Part shown: positions 22,999-32,059 of the stretch, piece by piece
Position numbering within the stretch: the first letter of the stretch is position 1
Layout: each line of letters begins with the position of its first letter
Assembly: GCF_001984035.1 (NCBI RefSeq)
Contig: NZ_CP019449.1
Span: 2,418,001-2,482,000, forward strand
DNA length: 64,000 nucleotides
Source of the DNA: Sphingopyxis sp. QXT-31
GTDB taxonomy: Bacteria > Pseudomonadota > Alphaproteobacteria > Sphingomonadales > Sphingomonadaceae
Direction of reading: 5' to 3'
The notes under the pieces: model-generated
The model's input: only the letters and a program-made list of their open reading frames with translations
Databases searched by the model: none
Told to the model about the DNA's origin: nothing
Program-made: the position numbers and the translations under genes

Positions 22999-24249
22999 TC
23001 ACGCCAACTCGACAGTCGTCACCATATACCCCGCCTCACGCAAGGCTGCGACCAGGCTGTCGAGATGCTCGCGGTCGCGCGCTTCGCATTCGATGTCGGT
23101 AATCAGGCCCTTCGCCGGCAGCGTGGTGAAGATGCGCTGGTGATAGATTTCGATGATGTTGACCTGCTTCTCGTCGAACAGCTTCATCACCTTGAACAGC
23201 GCGCCCGGCCGGTCCTGCAGCCGAATGCGCAGCCGCGCGATGCGCCCCGAGCGCGCAAGGTCGCGCAGCAGCACGTTGGCGAGCAGCCGTGTATCGATAT
23301 TGCCCCCGGTCAGCACCAGCCCGACCTTCCGCCCCTTGAACTCCTCGGGATGCGCGAGCATCGCCGCGAGGCCCGCCGCCCCCGCGCCCTCGACCACGGT
23401 CTTCTCGATCTGCAGCAACAGGCTCACCGCGCGCTCCAGATGGCGCTCGGCGACCAGCACGATATCGTCGTTGAGTTCGGCGACCAACTTGCGGGTGTAC
23501 GAACCCGGCTCCTTCACCGCGATGCCCTCGGCCAGCGTATCGCCCTCGCACGCCATGTCGACGCCGTTCAGCTCGGCGTACATCGACGGATAAAGCTCGG
23601 CCTGCACGCCGACGAGGCGCATGTCGTTCTTGATCCCGCGCGCCGAGGTGCCCATGCCCGCGAGCAGCCCGCCGCCGCCGATCGGCACGATCAAGGTATC
23701 AAGCTCGGGCACATCCTCGAGCATTTCGAGCGCGACCGTCCCCTGCCCCGCCGCGACATGCGGATGGTCGAAGGGATGCACGAAGGTCAGCGCGCGTTCC
23801 TTTTCCAGCACGCGCGCATGCGCATAAGCATCGTCGAAACTCTCGCCGTGCAGCACGATCGTCGCGCCATGGCTCGCGGTCTGCGACACCTTTACCTGCG
23901 GCGTCGTGCTCGGCATCACGATCGTGACCGGCACGCCGAGCCGCTTGCCATGATAGGCCAGCCCCTGTGCATGATTGCCCGCCGACGCCGCGATCGCGCC
24001 GCGCGCCTTCGCCTCGTCGTCGAGCAGCAGCAGCGCATTGAGCGCGCCGCGCTCCTTATAGGCCGCGGTGAACTGGAGATTCTCGAACTTCAGCCACACC
24101 TCGGCGCCGACCAGCTCGGACAGCGTCTGCGAATGCAGCGTCGGCGTCCGCACGACCGCGCCCTCAATTCGCCCCGCCGCCGCACGCACATCGTCCAATG
24201 TGATCGCCGGAAGCTCGGCGGCGGGGGTCAGGGTGAGTTGATCGGTCAT
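22999..24249 (-). CDS. ilvA: Threonine ammonia-lyase (threonine dehydratase)
   Basis: A 416-residue PLP enzyme that converts L-threonine to 2-oxobutyrate. The PLP lysine is in QFTAAYKERGALNALLLLDD, the phosphate loop is SAGNHAQGLAYHG, and IVPIGGGGLLAGMGT is the Gly-rich second phosphate contact. The C-terminal 75 residues (LRIRLQDRPGALFKVMKLFD) form a single ACT domain, as in the shorter, single-ACT branch rather than the two-ACT biosynthetic E. coli type. Start MTDQLTLTP at 24249; an upstream start would extend into a repeat. Probably supplies isoleucine synthesis; ilvE is also in this window. Confidence 0.92.
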   Translation of the reverse strand: MTDQLTLTPAAELPAITLDDVRAAAGRIEGAVVRTPTLHSQTLSELVGAEVWLKFENLQFTAAYKERGALNALLLLDDEAKARGAIAASAGNHAQGLAYHGKRLGVPVTIVMPSTTPQVKVSQTASHGATIVLHGESFDDAYAHARVLEKERALTFVHPFDHPHVAAGQGTVALEMLEDVPELDTLIVPIGGGGLLAGMGTSARGIKNDMRLVGVQAELYPSMYAELNGVDMACEGDTLAEGIAVKEPGSYTRKLVAELNDDIVLVAERHLERAVSLLLQIEKTVVEGAGAAGLAAMLAHPEEFKGRKVGLVLTGGNIDTRLLANVLLRDLARSGRIARLRIRLQDRPGALFKVMKLFDEKQVNIIEIYHQRIFTTLPAKGLITDIECEARDREHLDSLVAALREAGYMVTTVELA

Positions 24250-24271
24250 AGGCGGCGGCCCTACCGTCATG

Positions 24272-24394
24272 CTCCCCTCCCTGCAAGGGAGGGGTTGGGG
24301 GTGGGTCGGACCAAGGCGCAGGAAAAGCGGCGGTCCGGCATCGAGCCCGCCCGCCGCTTCACCCATCCCTTGCCCCTCCCTCGCAGGGAGGGGT
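24272..24394. repeat. Palindromic repeat with CCCTCCC...GGGAGGG ends
   Basis: CTCCCCTCCCTGCAAGGGAG hairpin, GGGGGTGGGTC and CACCCATCCC, then CCCCTCCCTCGCAGGGAGGGG. It resembles family B in its ends but lacks the GACTTGCGAACTTG core. It fills the gap between divergent ilvA and the oxidoreductase operon. Confidence 0.65.
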
Positions 24395-24428
24395 GGTTCT
24401 CGACAACAACCATGGGTATGGACCCCAT

Positions 24429-25307
24429 ATGAGCGAACAGAAATTGCGCATCAGCTTCCTCGGCATCGGCGTCATGGGCGGGCCGATGGCCGGCCATCTC
24501 GCGAAAGCGGGGCACGACCTCACCGTCTACAACCGCACCCGCGCCAAGAGCGACGCCTGGGTCGAAAAGCATGGCGGCCGCGCCGTCGCGGCACCCGCCG
24601 AGGCCGCCGACGGCGCCGATGTCGTCATCACCTGCGTCGGCAACGACGACGATCTCGCGCAGGTCACGCTCGGCCGCTACGGGGCCTTCCGCGCGATGAA
24701 GCGCGGCGCCTTGTTCATCGACCACACCACCGTCTCGGCGCGCATCGCGCGCCAGCTCTCGGTCGAGGCCGAGGAGCCCGGCCTGCTCGTCGTCGACGCG
24801 CCGGTCTCGGGCGGCGAGGCGGGGGCGCAGAACGGCACGCTGTCGATCATGTGCGGCGGGCGGAAGGCGGCGTTCGAGGCCGCGGCGCCGATCATGCAGG
24901 CCTATGCCGGACGCATGGTCCACATCGGCGGCCCCGGCGCCGGACAGACGACCAAGATGGTCAACCAGATCGCGATCGCCGGCGTGCTCCAGGGGCTCTC
25001 CGAAGCGCTGCGCTTCGCGCAAGCGTCGCGGCTCGACACCGACAAGGTGTTCGAGGCCGTCTCGGGCGGCGCGGCGGCGAGCTGGCAGATGCTCAACCGC
25101 TGGGGCACGATGGCGAAGGACGAATTCGACTTCGGCTTCGCGGTCGACTGGATGCGCAAGGACCTCGGCCTTGCGATCGACGAAGCGCGCGTCAACGGCG
25201 CGACCCTCCCATTGGCGGCGATGGTCGACCAATATTATGCCGACGTGCAGAAACTCGGCAACGGCCGCCGCGACACCAGCTCGCTCGTGACCCGGCTGCC
25301 CAAGTGA
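24429..25307 (+). CDS. NAD(P)-dependent oxidoreductase, 3-hydroxyisobutyrate dehydrogenase family
   Basis: A 292-residue dehydrogenase. The Rossmann loop is ISFLGIGVMGGPMAGHLAKA (residues 8-27), the substrate loop is DAPVSGGEAGAQNGTLSIM and the catalytic lysine is in GAGQTTKMVNQIAIAGVLQG. These are diagnostic for beta-hydroxyacid dehydrogenases (3-hydroxyisobutyrate, tartronate semialdehyde, glyoxylate). The exact substrate is not clear. The GTG of the amidohydrolase overlaps its stop, so it opens an operon with amidohydrolase, mannose-6-phosphate isomerase and FAD oxidoreductase. Confidence 0.9.
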   Translation: MSEQKLRISFLGIGVMGGPMAGHLAKAGHDLTVYNRTRAKSDAWVEKHGGRAVAAPAEAADGADVVITCVGNDDDLAQVTLGRYGAFRAMKRGALFIDHTTVSARIARQLSVEAEEPGLLVVDAPVSGGEAGAQNGTLSIMCGGRKAAFEAAAPIMQAYAGRMVHIGGPGAGQTTKMVNQIAIAGVLQGLSEALRFAQASRLDTDKVFEAVSGGAAASWQMLNRWGTMAKDEFDFGFAVDWMRKDLGLAIDEARVNGATLPLAAMVDQYYADVQKLGNGRRDTSSLVTRLPK

Positions 25308-26950
25308 AGCGCCTCGCCCTGACCGCGCTGGCGCTGGCCATCGCCGCCCCCGCGCACGCCGACACGCTCGTCGATAATGTCAACGGCATCACGCTCGACG
25401 CGGACGGCAAGCTCGTCCGCTTCACCGGCCTCGTCATCGGCAGCGACGGCAAGGTCAAACAATTGCTCGACCGCAAGGACAAGCGCCCCGAGCGCCCCGA
25501 CTTCAAGGAAGACGGCAAGGGCAGGACGCTGATCCCCGGCCTAATCGACGCGCACGGCCATGTCATGGGGCTCGGCTTTTCGCTGATGCTGCTCGATCTC
25601 AGCGACACCAATTCGCTCGAGGAGGCGCAGGCTGCGATCCGCAAATATGCCGCCGAAAATCCCGAAATGCCGTGGATCATCGGGCGCGGCTGGAACCAAG
25701 AGAAATGGGACCTCGGCCGCTTTCCGACCGCCGCCGACCTCGACGCCGTGGTTCCCGACCGCGCCGTCTGGCTCGAACGCGTCGACGGCCACGCCGGCTG
25801 GGCCAACACCGCCGCGATGACCGCCGCCAAGGTCACCGCGGCCAGCAAGTCGCCCGAAGGCGGCCGCATCGAAATGGCCGCGGGCAAGCCGAGCGGCGTC
25901 TTCGTCGACGCCGCGATGAGCCTCGTGGACAAGGCCAAGCCCAAACCGCTCGCCCGCGACGTCGACCGCGCGCTCTATCTGGCGCAGCAGAAATTGCTCG
26001 AACAGGGCATCACGACGATCGCCGACATGGGCACGACGATCGAGGAGTGGCAGGCCTATCGCCGCGCCGGCGACAAGAAACAGCTCGCGGTGCGGATCAT
26101 CAGCTACGGCGGCGACATCGACAATATGGCGCTGATCGCGGGCGGCGAGCCGACCCCCTGGCTCTACGAAGACCGTCTGCGCATGGTCGGGGTGAAGCTC
26201 TATCTCGACGGCGCCCTGGGCTCGCGCGGCGCCTGGCTCAAGGCGCCCTACAGCGATGCGCCGGGGCAGAAGGGCCTCCCCCTCCTCACCCCCGCGCAGC
26301 TCCGCAACAAGATGGTCCGCGCCTCGATGGACAAGTTCCAGGTCGCGATCCACGCGATCGGCGACGCCGCCAATGCCGAGGCGCTCTCGGCGATCGAGGA
26401 CCTCAGCCGCGACCTCCCCGGCGAGCGCCGCTGGCGCATCGAACATGCGCAGGTGATCGATCCCGTCGACATTCCGCGCTTCGGGCAATCGAAGGTCATC
26501 GCCTCGATGCAGCCCGTCCACCAGACCAGCGACCGCCTGATGGCCGAGGCCCGCCTCGGCCCCGAGCGGCTGAAGGGCGCCTATGCCTGGCGCAGCCTGT
26601 CGGCCGCGGGTACGCGCCTCGCCTTCGGCTCCGACGTTCCGGTCGAAAGCGCCAACCCCTTCGCCGGCATCGCCGCCGCCATCTCGCGCACCGACGCCGC
26701 TGGCCAGCCCTTCGGCGGCTGGCGCCCCGAGGAAGCCGTGAACCGTGAGACCGCGCTCGACGGCTTCACGCGCACCGCGGCCTATGCGGGCTTCGCCGAG
26801 GACCGCATCGGCACGCTGATGCCCGGCATGCGCGCCGACTTCCTGATCGTCGAAACCGACCCCATGCTCGCCGGCCCCGACGAAATTCGCCGGATGGTGC
26901 CACTCGAGACGTGGATCGGGGGTTATCGATACTACAAACGCAAGGAGTAG
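25304..26950 (+). CDS. Exported amidohydrolase (YtcJ-like)
   Basis: A 548-residue amidohydrolase from GTG 25304, which overlaps the previous stop (GTGA). It has a signal peptide (KRLALTALALAIAAPAHAD) and a TIM-barrel metal site: LIDAHGHVMGLGF (H-x-H), EHAQVIDP, AIHAIGDAANAEAL and LAFGSDVPVESANP (the catalytic Asp). It ends GTLMPGMRADFLIVETDP as is standard in YtcJ-type enzymes, which hydrolyse cyclic or acyl amides. The periplasmic location is predicted; substrate unknown. Confidence 0.88.
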   Translation: MKRLALTALALAIAAPAHADTLVDNVNGITLDADGKLVRFTGLVIGSDGKVKQLLDRKDKRPERPDFKEDGKGRTLIPGLIDAHGHVMGLGFSLMLLDLSDTNSLEEAQAAIRKYAAENPEMPWIIGRGWNQEKWDLGRFPTAADLDAVVPDRAVWLERVDGHAGWANTAAMTAAKVTAASKSPEGGRIEMAAGKPSGVFVDAAMSLVDKAKPKPLARDVDRALYLAQQKLLEQGITTIADMGTTIEEWQAYRRAGDKKQLAVRIISYGGDIDNMALIAGGEPTPWLYEDRLRMVGVKLYLDGALGSRGAWLKAPYSDAPGQKGLPLLTPAQLRNKMVRASMDKFQVAIHAIGDAANAEALSAIEDLSRDLPGERRWRIEHAQVIDPVDIPRFGQSKVIASMQPVHQTSDRLMAEARLGPERLKGAYAWRSLSAAGTRLAFGSDVPVESANPFAGIAAAISRTDAAGQPFGGWRPEEAVNRETALDGFTRTAAYAGFAEDRIGTLMPGMRADFLIVETDPMLAGPDEIRRMVPLETWIGGYRYYKRKE

Positions 26951-26954
26951 TATC

Positions 26955-27773
26955 ATGACCGCAATCCGCCTCACCCCGCGCCGCGTCGCCAAGCCATGGG
27001 GCCGCACCGACATCGGCCCGCTGTTCGACGCGGGGGGCGAGCGGATCGGCGAGATCTGGTTCGAGCTGCCCGCGGGCAGCGCCGAGCCCGCGCTGCTCGT
27101 CAAATATCTCTTCACTTCCGAAGCCTTGTCCGTGCAGGTCCACCCCGACGACGCCCAGGCGCATGCGGTCGGCGCGCGGCAGGGCAAGGAGGAGGCGTGG
27201 GTCATCCTCGACGCCGCCGACGACGCGGTGATCGGCCTCGGCCTCGCACAGCGCGTGTCGCCCGACCAGCTCCGCGCCGCCGCGCTCGACGGCAGCATCG
27301 AGGATCTGATCGACTGGAAACCCATCGCCCCCGGCGATCATTTCCACGTCACCCCCGGCACGATCCACGCGATCGGGGGCGGCCTGTCGCTGATCGAGGT
27401 CCAGCAATATGCCGACATCACCTACCGCCTCTACGACTATGGCCGCCCGCGCGAACTCCACCTCGACGAAGCGATGGCGTGCGCCGAGGCGGGCCCTTAT
27501 CTGACCCCGAATCCTCGAATCCCGATCGCGGTCGGCATCGACGGCCTCGTCGCCGGTCCGAAATTCGGCCTCGTCGACGCGCATAGCGAGGATTTCGCCG
27601 CCCTCCCCGAACTCGGCGCTTATGGCCCCGTCTGGTTCATACCGGTCGAGGGTAGCGGCCGGGTCGACGGCCAGCCTTGGCAACCCGGCGAATGCTGGCT
27701 GCTGGACGACGCGGCCGGCCTCGCCGCGCTCGGCGGCAGCGGCCGCGCGCTCATCGCATGGGCGACCGCATGA
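26955..27773 (+). CDS. manA: Mannose-6-phosphate isomerase, class I
   Basis: A 272-residue cupin enzyme that interconverts fructose-6-phosphate and mannose-6-phosphate. Zinc ligands are in LSVQVHPDDAQAHA (Gln and His), GKEEAWVILDA (Glu) and VTPGTIHAIGGGLSLIEVQQ (His). Shorter than the fungal and E. coli class I enzymes, it matches the compact Bacillus/Rhizobiales type of about 260-320 residues. It begins four bases after the amidohydrolase stop and its own stop overlaps the next ATG (ATGA). Confidence 0.85.
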   Translation: MTAIRLTPRRVAKPWGRTDIGPLFDAGGERIGEIWFELPAGSAEPALLVKYLFTSEALSVQVHPDDAQAHAVGARQGKEEAWVILDAADDAVIGLGLAQRVSPDQLRAAALDGSIEDLIDWKPIAPGDHFHVTPGTIHAIGGGLSLIEVQQYADITYRLYDYGRPRELHLDEAMACAEAGPYLTPNPRIPIAVGIDGLVAGPKFGLVDAHSEDFAALPELGAYGPVWFIPVEGSGRVDGQPWQPGECWLLDDAAGLAALGGSGRALIAWATA

Positions 27774-29026
27774 CCACCCGCCGCACGCTCCTCGCCGGCC
27801 TCGCCGCGCTCCCCGTCGCCAGTGCCGCCGCGGCGGCCGAGCGCAAGGAGCGCAAATCGAAGAAGCGCAAACCCGCCAAGCCCACCGTCCAGCATGTCGA
27901 CGTCGCGGTGATCGGCGCGGGCGTGTTCGGCGCCTGGACCGCGTGGCACCTGCTCCGCGCGGGCAAGTCGGTGCGCCTCTTCGACGCCTATGGCGCGGGC
28001 CACGTCCGTTCCTCGTCGGGCGGTGAGAGCCGCGTCATCCGCATGGGCTACGGCGCCGACACCATCTATTCGGAGATGGCGCGCGAATCCTTGCCCTATT
28101 GGAAGACCCTCTCCGACAGCGCCAGCGCCCCGATCTTCCACAACACCGGCGTGCTCTGGTTCGCACCATCGGGCGACGCCTACACCCAGCAGTCGCTCGC
28201 CTGGCTCCAGGCGAACCGCGTCGGCCACGAACATGGCGACGTGAGCTGGCTCCAGAACAAATACCGCCAGATCCAGTTCTACCAGGGCGAGACGGGCATC
28301 CTCGAGACCGAGACCGGCGCGCTGATCGCGGGCCGCAGCGTGCAGGAGGTGATCGCCGACGCGCAGATCAAGGTCGAACCCGTGGTCATGCCCGCGCCGC
28401 TTCTCTCGAAGAAGATCCAGCGCCACACCTTGCCCGACGGCGGCACCGCCGACCATCTCGTCTATTGCTGCGGGCCGTGGCTCGCCGAGCTTTTCCCCCA
28501 GCAATTGATGAACAAGATCGTCGCGACGCGGCAGGAGGTCTATCATTTCGGCGCGACGCAGGGCGACACGCGCTTCGCTCCGCCGAACCTCCCCGTCTGG
28601 GCCGATTTCAACAACGGCCGCATCGTCTATGGCATCCCCGACCTGGAAGGCGCGGGGTTCAAGATCGCGATCGACGCGCACGGCCCGGTGGTCGACCCCG
28701 ACACGCAGGACCGCGCGCTCAGCCCCGCGGGCATCGCCGAGGCGCGCGCCTATGTCGCGCGCCGCTTCCCCGGCCTCGCGACCGCGCCGCTGATCGGCGG
28801 ACGCGTCTGCCAGTACGAGAACAGCTCGACCGGCGACTATCTGATCGACCGCTTCCCGGGCCAGCCGCACGTCTGGCTCGTCGGCGGCGGCTCGGGCCAC
28901 GGCTTCAAGAACGGCCCCGCGGTGGGCAAGCGCGTCGCCGCGCATATCCTCGACGCGAATCTGTCCGTCGAACCGCGCTTCAGCTTCGGAAGTAAGGGCG
29001 CCGTGGCGGCGCGCACGGTGTTTTGA
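27770..29026 (+). CDS. FAD-dependent oxidoreductase (monomeric sarcosine oxidase-like), Tat-type signal
   Basis: A 418-residue flavoprotein that begins MTTRRTLLAGLAALPVAS; the twin Arg followed by a hydrophobic stretch suggests Tat export. The FAD loop is VDVAVIGAGVFGAWTAWHLL then RAGKSVRLFDAYGAGH, and SSSGGESRVIRMGYGADTIY is the sarcosine oxidase/N-methyltryptophan oxidase motif. The C-terminus LVGGGSGHGFKNGPAVGKRV binds FAD. In this family FAD is linked to a Cys, but I did not locate an obvious counterpart. ATG 27770 overlaps manA by four bases. Confidence 0.82.
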   Translation: MTTRRTLLAGLAALPVASAAAAAERKERKSKKRKPAKPTVQHVDVAVIGAGVFGAWTAWHLLRAGKSVRLFDAYGAGHVRSSSGGESRVIRMGYGADTIYSEMARESLPYWKTLSDSASAPIFHNTGVLWFAPSGDAYTQQSLAWLQANRVGHEHGDVSWLQNKYRQIQFYQGETGILETETGALIAGRSVQEVIADAQIKVEPVVMPAPLLSKKIQRHTLPDGGTADHLVYCCGPWLAELFPQQLMNKIVATRQEVYHFGATQGDTRFAPPNLPVWADFNNGRIVYGIPDLEGAGFKIAIDAHGPVVDPDTQDRALSPAGIAEARAYVARRFPGLATAPLIGGRVCQYENSSTGDYLIDRFPGQPHVWLVGGGSGHGFKNGPAVGKRVAAHILDANLSVEPRFSFGSKGAVAARTVF

Positions 29027-29042
29027 TGCCCGGCGCGAACCT

Positions 29043-29134
29043 CCATTCCCGTTCGTGTCGAGCGAAGTCGAGACACCCATCGGCAGAGCACGCCTTCACG
29101 GCATCTCGACTTCGCTCGATGCGAACGGAATAGG
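29043..29134. repeat. Inverted repeat family C
   Basis: CGTTCGTGTCGAGCGAAGTC then GAGACACCC on the left and ATCTCGACTTCGCTCGAT... on the right arm. A second copy is at 35712-35811. It lies between two plus-strand genes. Confidence 0.8.
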
Positions 29135-29140
29135 GAAGGC

Positions 29141-30289
29141 ATGAAACTCACCGACTGCCACAATATCGAAGACTTCCGCGCCCTCGCGAAGCGGCGCCTG
29201 CCCTGGCCGGTGTTCGACTATATCGACGGCGCCGCCGACGACGAGGTCACCCGCCGCCGCAACCGCGCCGCCTTCGACGATTGCGACCTCGTCCCGCGCG
29301 TGCTCGCCGGGGTGCAGAGCGTCGACATGCGCACCACGCTCTTCGGGCGCGAGGTGGCGATGCCGCTTTTCCTCTCGCCGACCGCGCTCCAGCGCCTCTT
29401 CCACTGGCAGGGCGAGCGCGCCGTCCTCCGCGCAGCCGCGAACGCGGGCACCGTTGCTGGGATCTCCAGCCTCGCTACGATCAGCCTGGCCGAAGCGGGG
29501 GCGCTGACGAGCGGCCCGAAACTGTTCCAACTCTACGTCCACCACGACGAGGGCCTCAACCAGGCGATGCTCGACGCCGCGCGTGCCGCCAGGTTCGACG
29601 CCGTCGCGCTCACCGTCGACACGATCGTCGGCGGCAACCGCGAACGCTGCCTGCGCTCGGGCTTCACCTCGCCCCCGCGCTTCACGCCGGGCAATATGCT
29701 GAGCTATGCGATCAAGCCCGGCTGGGGGCTAAATTATGTCCTCCGCGAGAAATTCAGCCTGCCCAATCTCGCGACGCATGTCTCCGAAGGCTCGAGCGTC
29801 CCCAAATCGGTCGCCGAATATTTCACCTCGATGCTCGACCAGAGCCTCGACTGGAACCGCGCCGAGGCGATCCGCAAGAAGTGGGATGGCCCCTTCTGCC
29901 TCAAGGGCATCGTCGCGGTCGAGGATGCGCGCCGCGCGGTCGACATCGGCGCGACCGCGATCATGGTCTCCAACCACGGCGGCCGCCAGCTCGACGGCAG
30001 CCGCGCGCCCTTCGACGCGCTCGCCGAGATCGTCGACGCCGTCGGCGACCGGATCGAGGTGATCTGCGACGGCGGCATCACCCGCGGCACCCATGTGCTC
30101 AAAGCCTTGTCGGTCGGCGCCAAAGCGTGCTCGGGCGGCCGCCTCTACCTCTACGCGCTCGCCGCCGCGGGCGAGGAAGGCGTCACCCGCGCCATCGCCC
30201 TGCTCCGCGCCGAAATCGAGCGCGGCATGAAGCTGATGGGGGCGAAGACCCTCGCCGACCTGTCGCGCGACAATCTACGCTGGCGGTGA
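29141..30289 (+). CDS. FMN-dependent alpha-hydroxyacid oxidase/L-lactate dehydrogenase
   Basis: A 382-residue TIM-barrel flavoprotein. Start MKLTDCHNIEDFRALAKRRL; FMN-binding SPTALQRLFHWQGE and KLFQLYVHHDEGLNQAM; catalytic His and Arg in IMVSNHGGRQLDGSRAP; Lys in CLKGIVAVEDARRA; and the phosphate loop VICDGGITRGTHVLKAL with SVGAKACSGGR. This set is that of LldD, glycolate and mandelate oxidases. Most such proteins in this group are quinone-linked L-lactate dehydrogenases; the substrate is not settled. A palindromic repeat follows. Confidence 0.88.
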   Translation: MKLTDCHNIEDFRALAKRRLPWPVFDYIDGAADDEVTRRRNRAAFDDCDLVPRVLAGVQSVDMRTTLFGREVAMPLFLSPTALQRLFHWQGERAVLRAAANAGTVAGISSLATISLAEAGALTSGPKLFQLYVHHDEGLNQAMLDAARAARFDAVALTVDTIVGGNRERCLRSGFTSPPRFTPGNMLSYAIKPGWGLNYVLREKFSLPNLATHVSEGSSVPKSVAEYFTSMLDQSLDWNRAEAIRKKWDGPFCLKGIVAVEDARRAVDIGATAIMVSNHGGRQLDGSRAPFDALAEIVDAVGDRIEVICDGGITRGTHVLKALSVGAKACSGGRLYLYALAAAGEEGVTRAIALLRAEIERGMKLMGAKTLADLSRDNLRWR

Positions 30290-30293
30290 GTGG

Positions 30294-30423
30294 TCCTCCC
30301 TGTGGCGAAGCCATGGGGAGGGGGACCGCCGCGAAGCGGTGGTGGGGGGGCAGCGACGCTACAGCCCCTCCACCACGCCCTACGGGCGCGGTCCCCCTCC
30401 CCACCGCTACGCGGCAGGGAGGA
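30294..30423. repeat. Dispersed palindromic repeat, family A-related
   Basis: TCCTCCCTGTGGCGAAGCC, GGGGAGGGGGACCGCCGCG, inner stem GTGGTGGGGGGGC / GCCCCTCCACCAC, and the closing GCAGGGAGGA. Its first part equals the element at 8752-8817. It lies between convergent genes and may terminate both. Confidence 0.8.
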
Positions 30424-30427
30424 TCTT

Positions 30428-31921
30428 TCAGGCCGCCACCTCCCCCTTCTTCCCGACCCCGCCCCAGTCGATATTCCGCGTCATGTACATCACGCCTGCC
30501 AGCGCGAAGAACATCAGCACCGACCCGATCAGGAGCGAATAGGCCTCGAGGTTCAGCAGCACATAGAGCAAGGCATAAAGCCCGACGAGCATCGCCGCCA
30601 GGAAGCGCGCCCTCTTCCAGCTCTTGAGCACCGCCGCGCTGTAGAAGGTCAAAAGTCCAATGATCCCCGCCGACGCCAGCAGATAGGCCGGCGTAAAGCC
30701 GATCACCTCGGCGAAGGCCAGCAGCAGCACGAAGAACAGCACCAGCGCCACCCCTGTCAGTAGATATTCGGCCGCCGCGACGCGCGCCCCGCCGATCACG
30801 TCGAACATCAGGAAAGCGACGAAGGTAAAGCCGATGAACAGGAAGCCATATTTAATGCTCCGGTCGACCTGGCTGTAGAGGTCGACGGGCTCGATCAGGC
30901 TGATCGCGATCGCCTTGGCGGTGCCGCCCGACGCTTCGGACGGCGACGCTTCAGCCACCGCGGTTTCGACCGCGATGTCGGCATAGCGCGGCTCGCCGCC
31001 ACCGCCATAACTGACCTGCGGCGCCGCCAGGTCGCCCGTCAGCAATTGCGCCTGCCCCAGCGCCAGGTTCGAGATCGCATAGGTCGCGCTGAACCCGTCG
31101 CCGCCGATCACGCGCTTCACCGGCAGGAAATCGCCGCCGAAGCTCGGGTTCGGCCAGCTCGACTTCACCGTCCAGCGCGTATCGACCCCGCGCGGGACCA
31201 GCCGGAAATCGCCCAGCCCGCGCACCCCGATCCGGTAATCGACCTTCATCGGCGCGGCGCCGGTCCAGTCGACGAAGGCGAAGGCCCCCGAATTATTCGT
31301 CGAGAGCAGCCCCTTGCCCGGTTTCAGCGGCACCGCGGTGCCGTTCACCGCCAGGCTGTTACCGTCGACCAGCCCGCGCGCGTCGCTGACCCCCAGCCGC
31401 ACCTCGGCACGGTCGAGCAACAGCGCCTCGCGCGCGACGCCGTAGCGCGCGATATCGGCGGGCAGCACGAAATTCGCACTCCCCGATATCTGACTTTCAT
31501 AAACGACCGTCTCGTAAATCGCTTTCTTGCGCTTCTCGGGCTTGATCACGACGTCGGCCTTGTTCGCCTCGGGCGACAGGTACAGGCTGCGGATCGTCTC
31601 GACCGTCCGCGTCACGTCGCGGCCATTCTCGGTCACCGTCTGCTCTTCGGTCGCGCGATAGGGGATGACGATCACCGGCCCGGCGATCGTCTGCTGCCCG
31701 CCCCAGCCCTGCCCGATCGACTGCTGCGCGGTCTCGGCCTGCTGCTGGCGATCCCACAGCAGGCCATAGACCATCAGCAGAGGCACCATCAGCGCAACCG
31801 CGATCAGCACCGCGATGACCAGTTTCATTCCGGGGCTGCGCTCACGCTTCTCGGCCTCGCCCCACGGCGAGGGCGGAACGGGCGGCACGGTCGGGGATGC
31901 AGGGGAAGACGGCGACGGCAT
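30428..31921 (-). CDS. creD: Inner membrane protein CreD (cell envelope integrity)
   Basis: A 497-residue membrane protein. After a Pro/Ser-rich 30-residue extension it has a transmembrane helix (MKLVIAVLIAVALMVPLLMV), a large periplasmic domain (about residues 60-340, with GQGWGGQQTIAGPVIVIPY, typical of CreD) and a cluster of five or six helices near the C-terminus (KYGFLFIGFTFVAFLMFD to LMFFALAGVMYMTRNI). CreD is linked to envelope stress and beta-lactam/colicin tolerance in enterics. No creBC genes are seen here. A start at the internal Met of MKLVIAV would give 466 residues. Confidence 0.88.
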   Translation of the reverse strand: MPSPSSPASPTVPPVPPSPWGEAEKRERSPGMKLVIAVLIAVALMVPLLMVYGLLWDRQQQAETAQQSIGQGWGGQQTIAGPVIVIPYRATEEQTVTENGRDVTRTVETIRSLYLSPEANKADVVIKPEKRKKAIYETVVYESQISGSANFVLPADIARYGVAREALLLDRAEVRLGVSDARGLVDGNSLAVNGTAVPLKPGKGLLSTNNSGAFAFVDWTGAAPMKVDYRIGVRGLGDFRLVPRGVDTRWTVKSSWPNPSFGGDFLPVKRVIGGDGFSATYAISNLALGQAQLLTGDLAAPQVSYGGGGEPRYADIAVETAVAEASPSEASGGTAKAIAISLIEPVDLYSQVDRSIKYGFLFIGFTFVAFLMFDVIGGARVAAAEYLLTGVALVLFFVLLLAFAEVIGFTPAYLLASAGIIGLLTFYSAAVLKSWKRARFLAAMLVGLYALLYVLLNLEAYSLLIGSVLMFFALAGVMYMTRNIDWGGVGKKGEVAA

Positions 31922-32059
31922 GGGGGAAACTCCTCTCGCTCAACTCGTCGCCAGAAATAAACGGTTCGTCGATGCCGTCAAGCGGCTTGCGATGCGCTGC
32001 GGGGCTGCTATCGCTGGCGCAGGATCGCGACACAAAAGGGACAGAAGGTTGCGACGGCC

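Noticed and set aside
24269..25303. Upstream extension of the amidohydrolase frame through the oxidoreductase gene
   Set aside because: The oxidoreductase has full domain support in its own frame; the amidohydrolase starts at GTG 25304 with a signal peptide.
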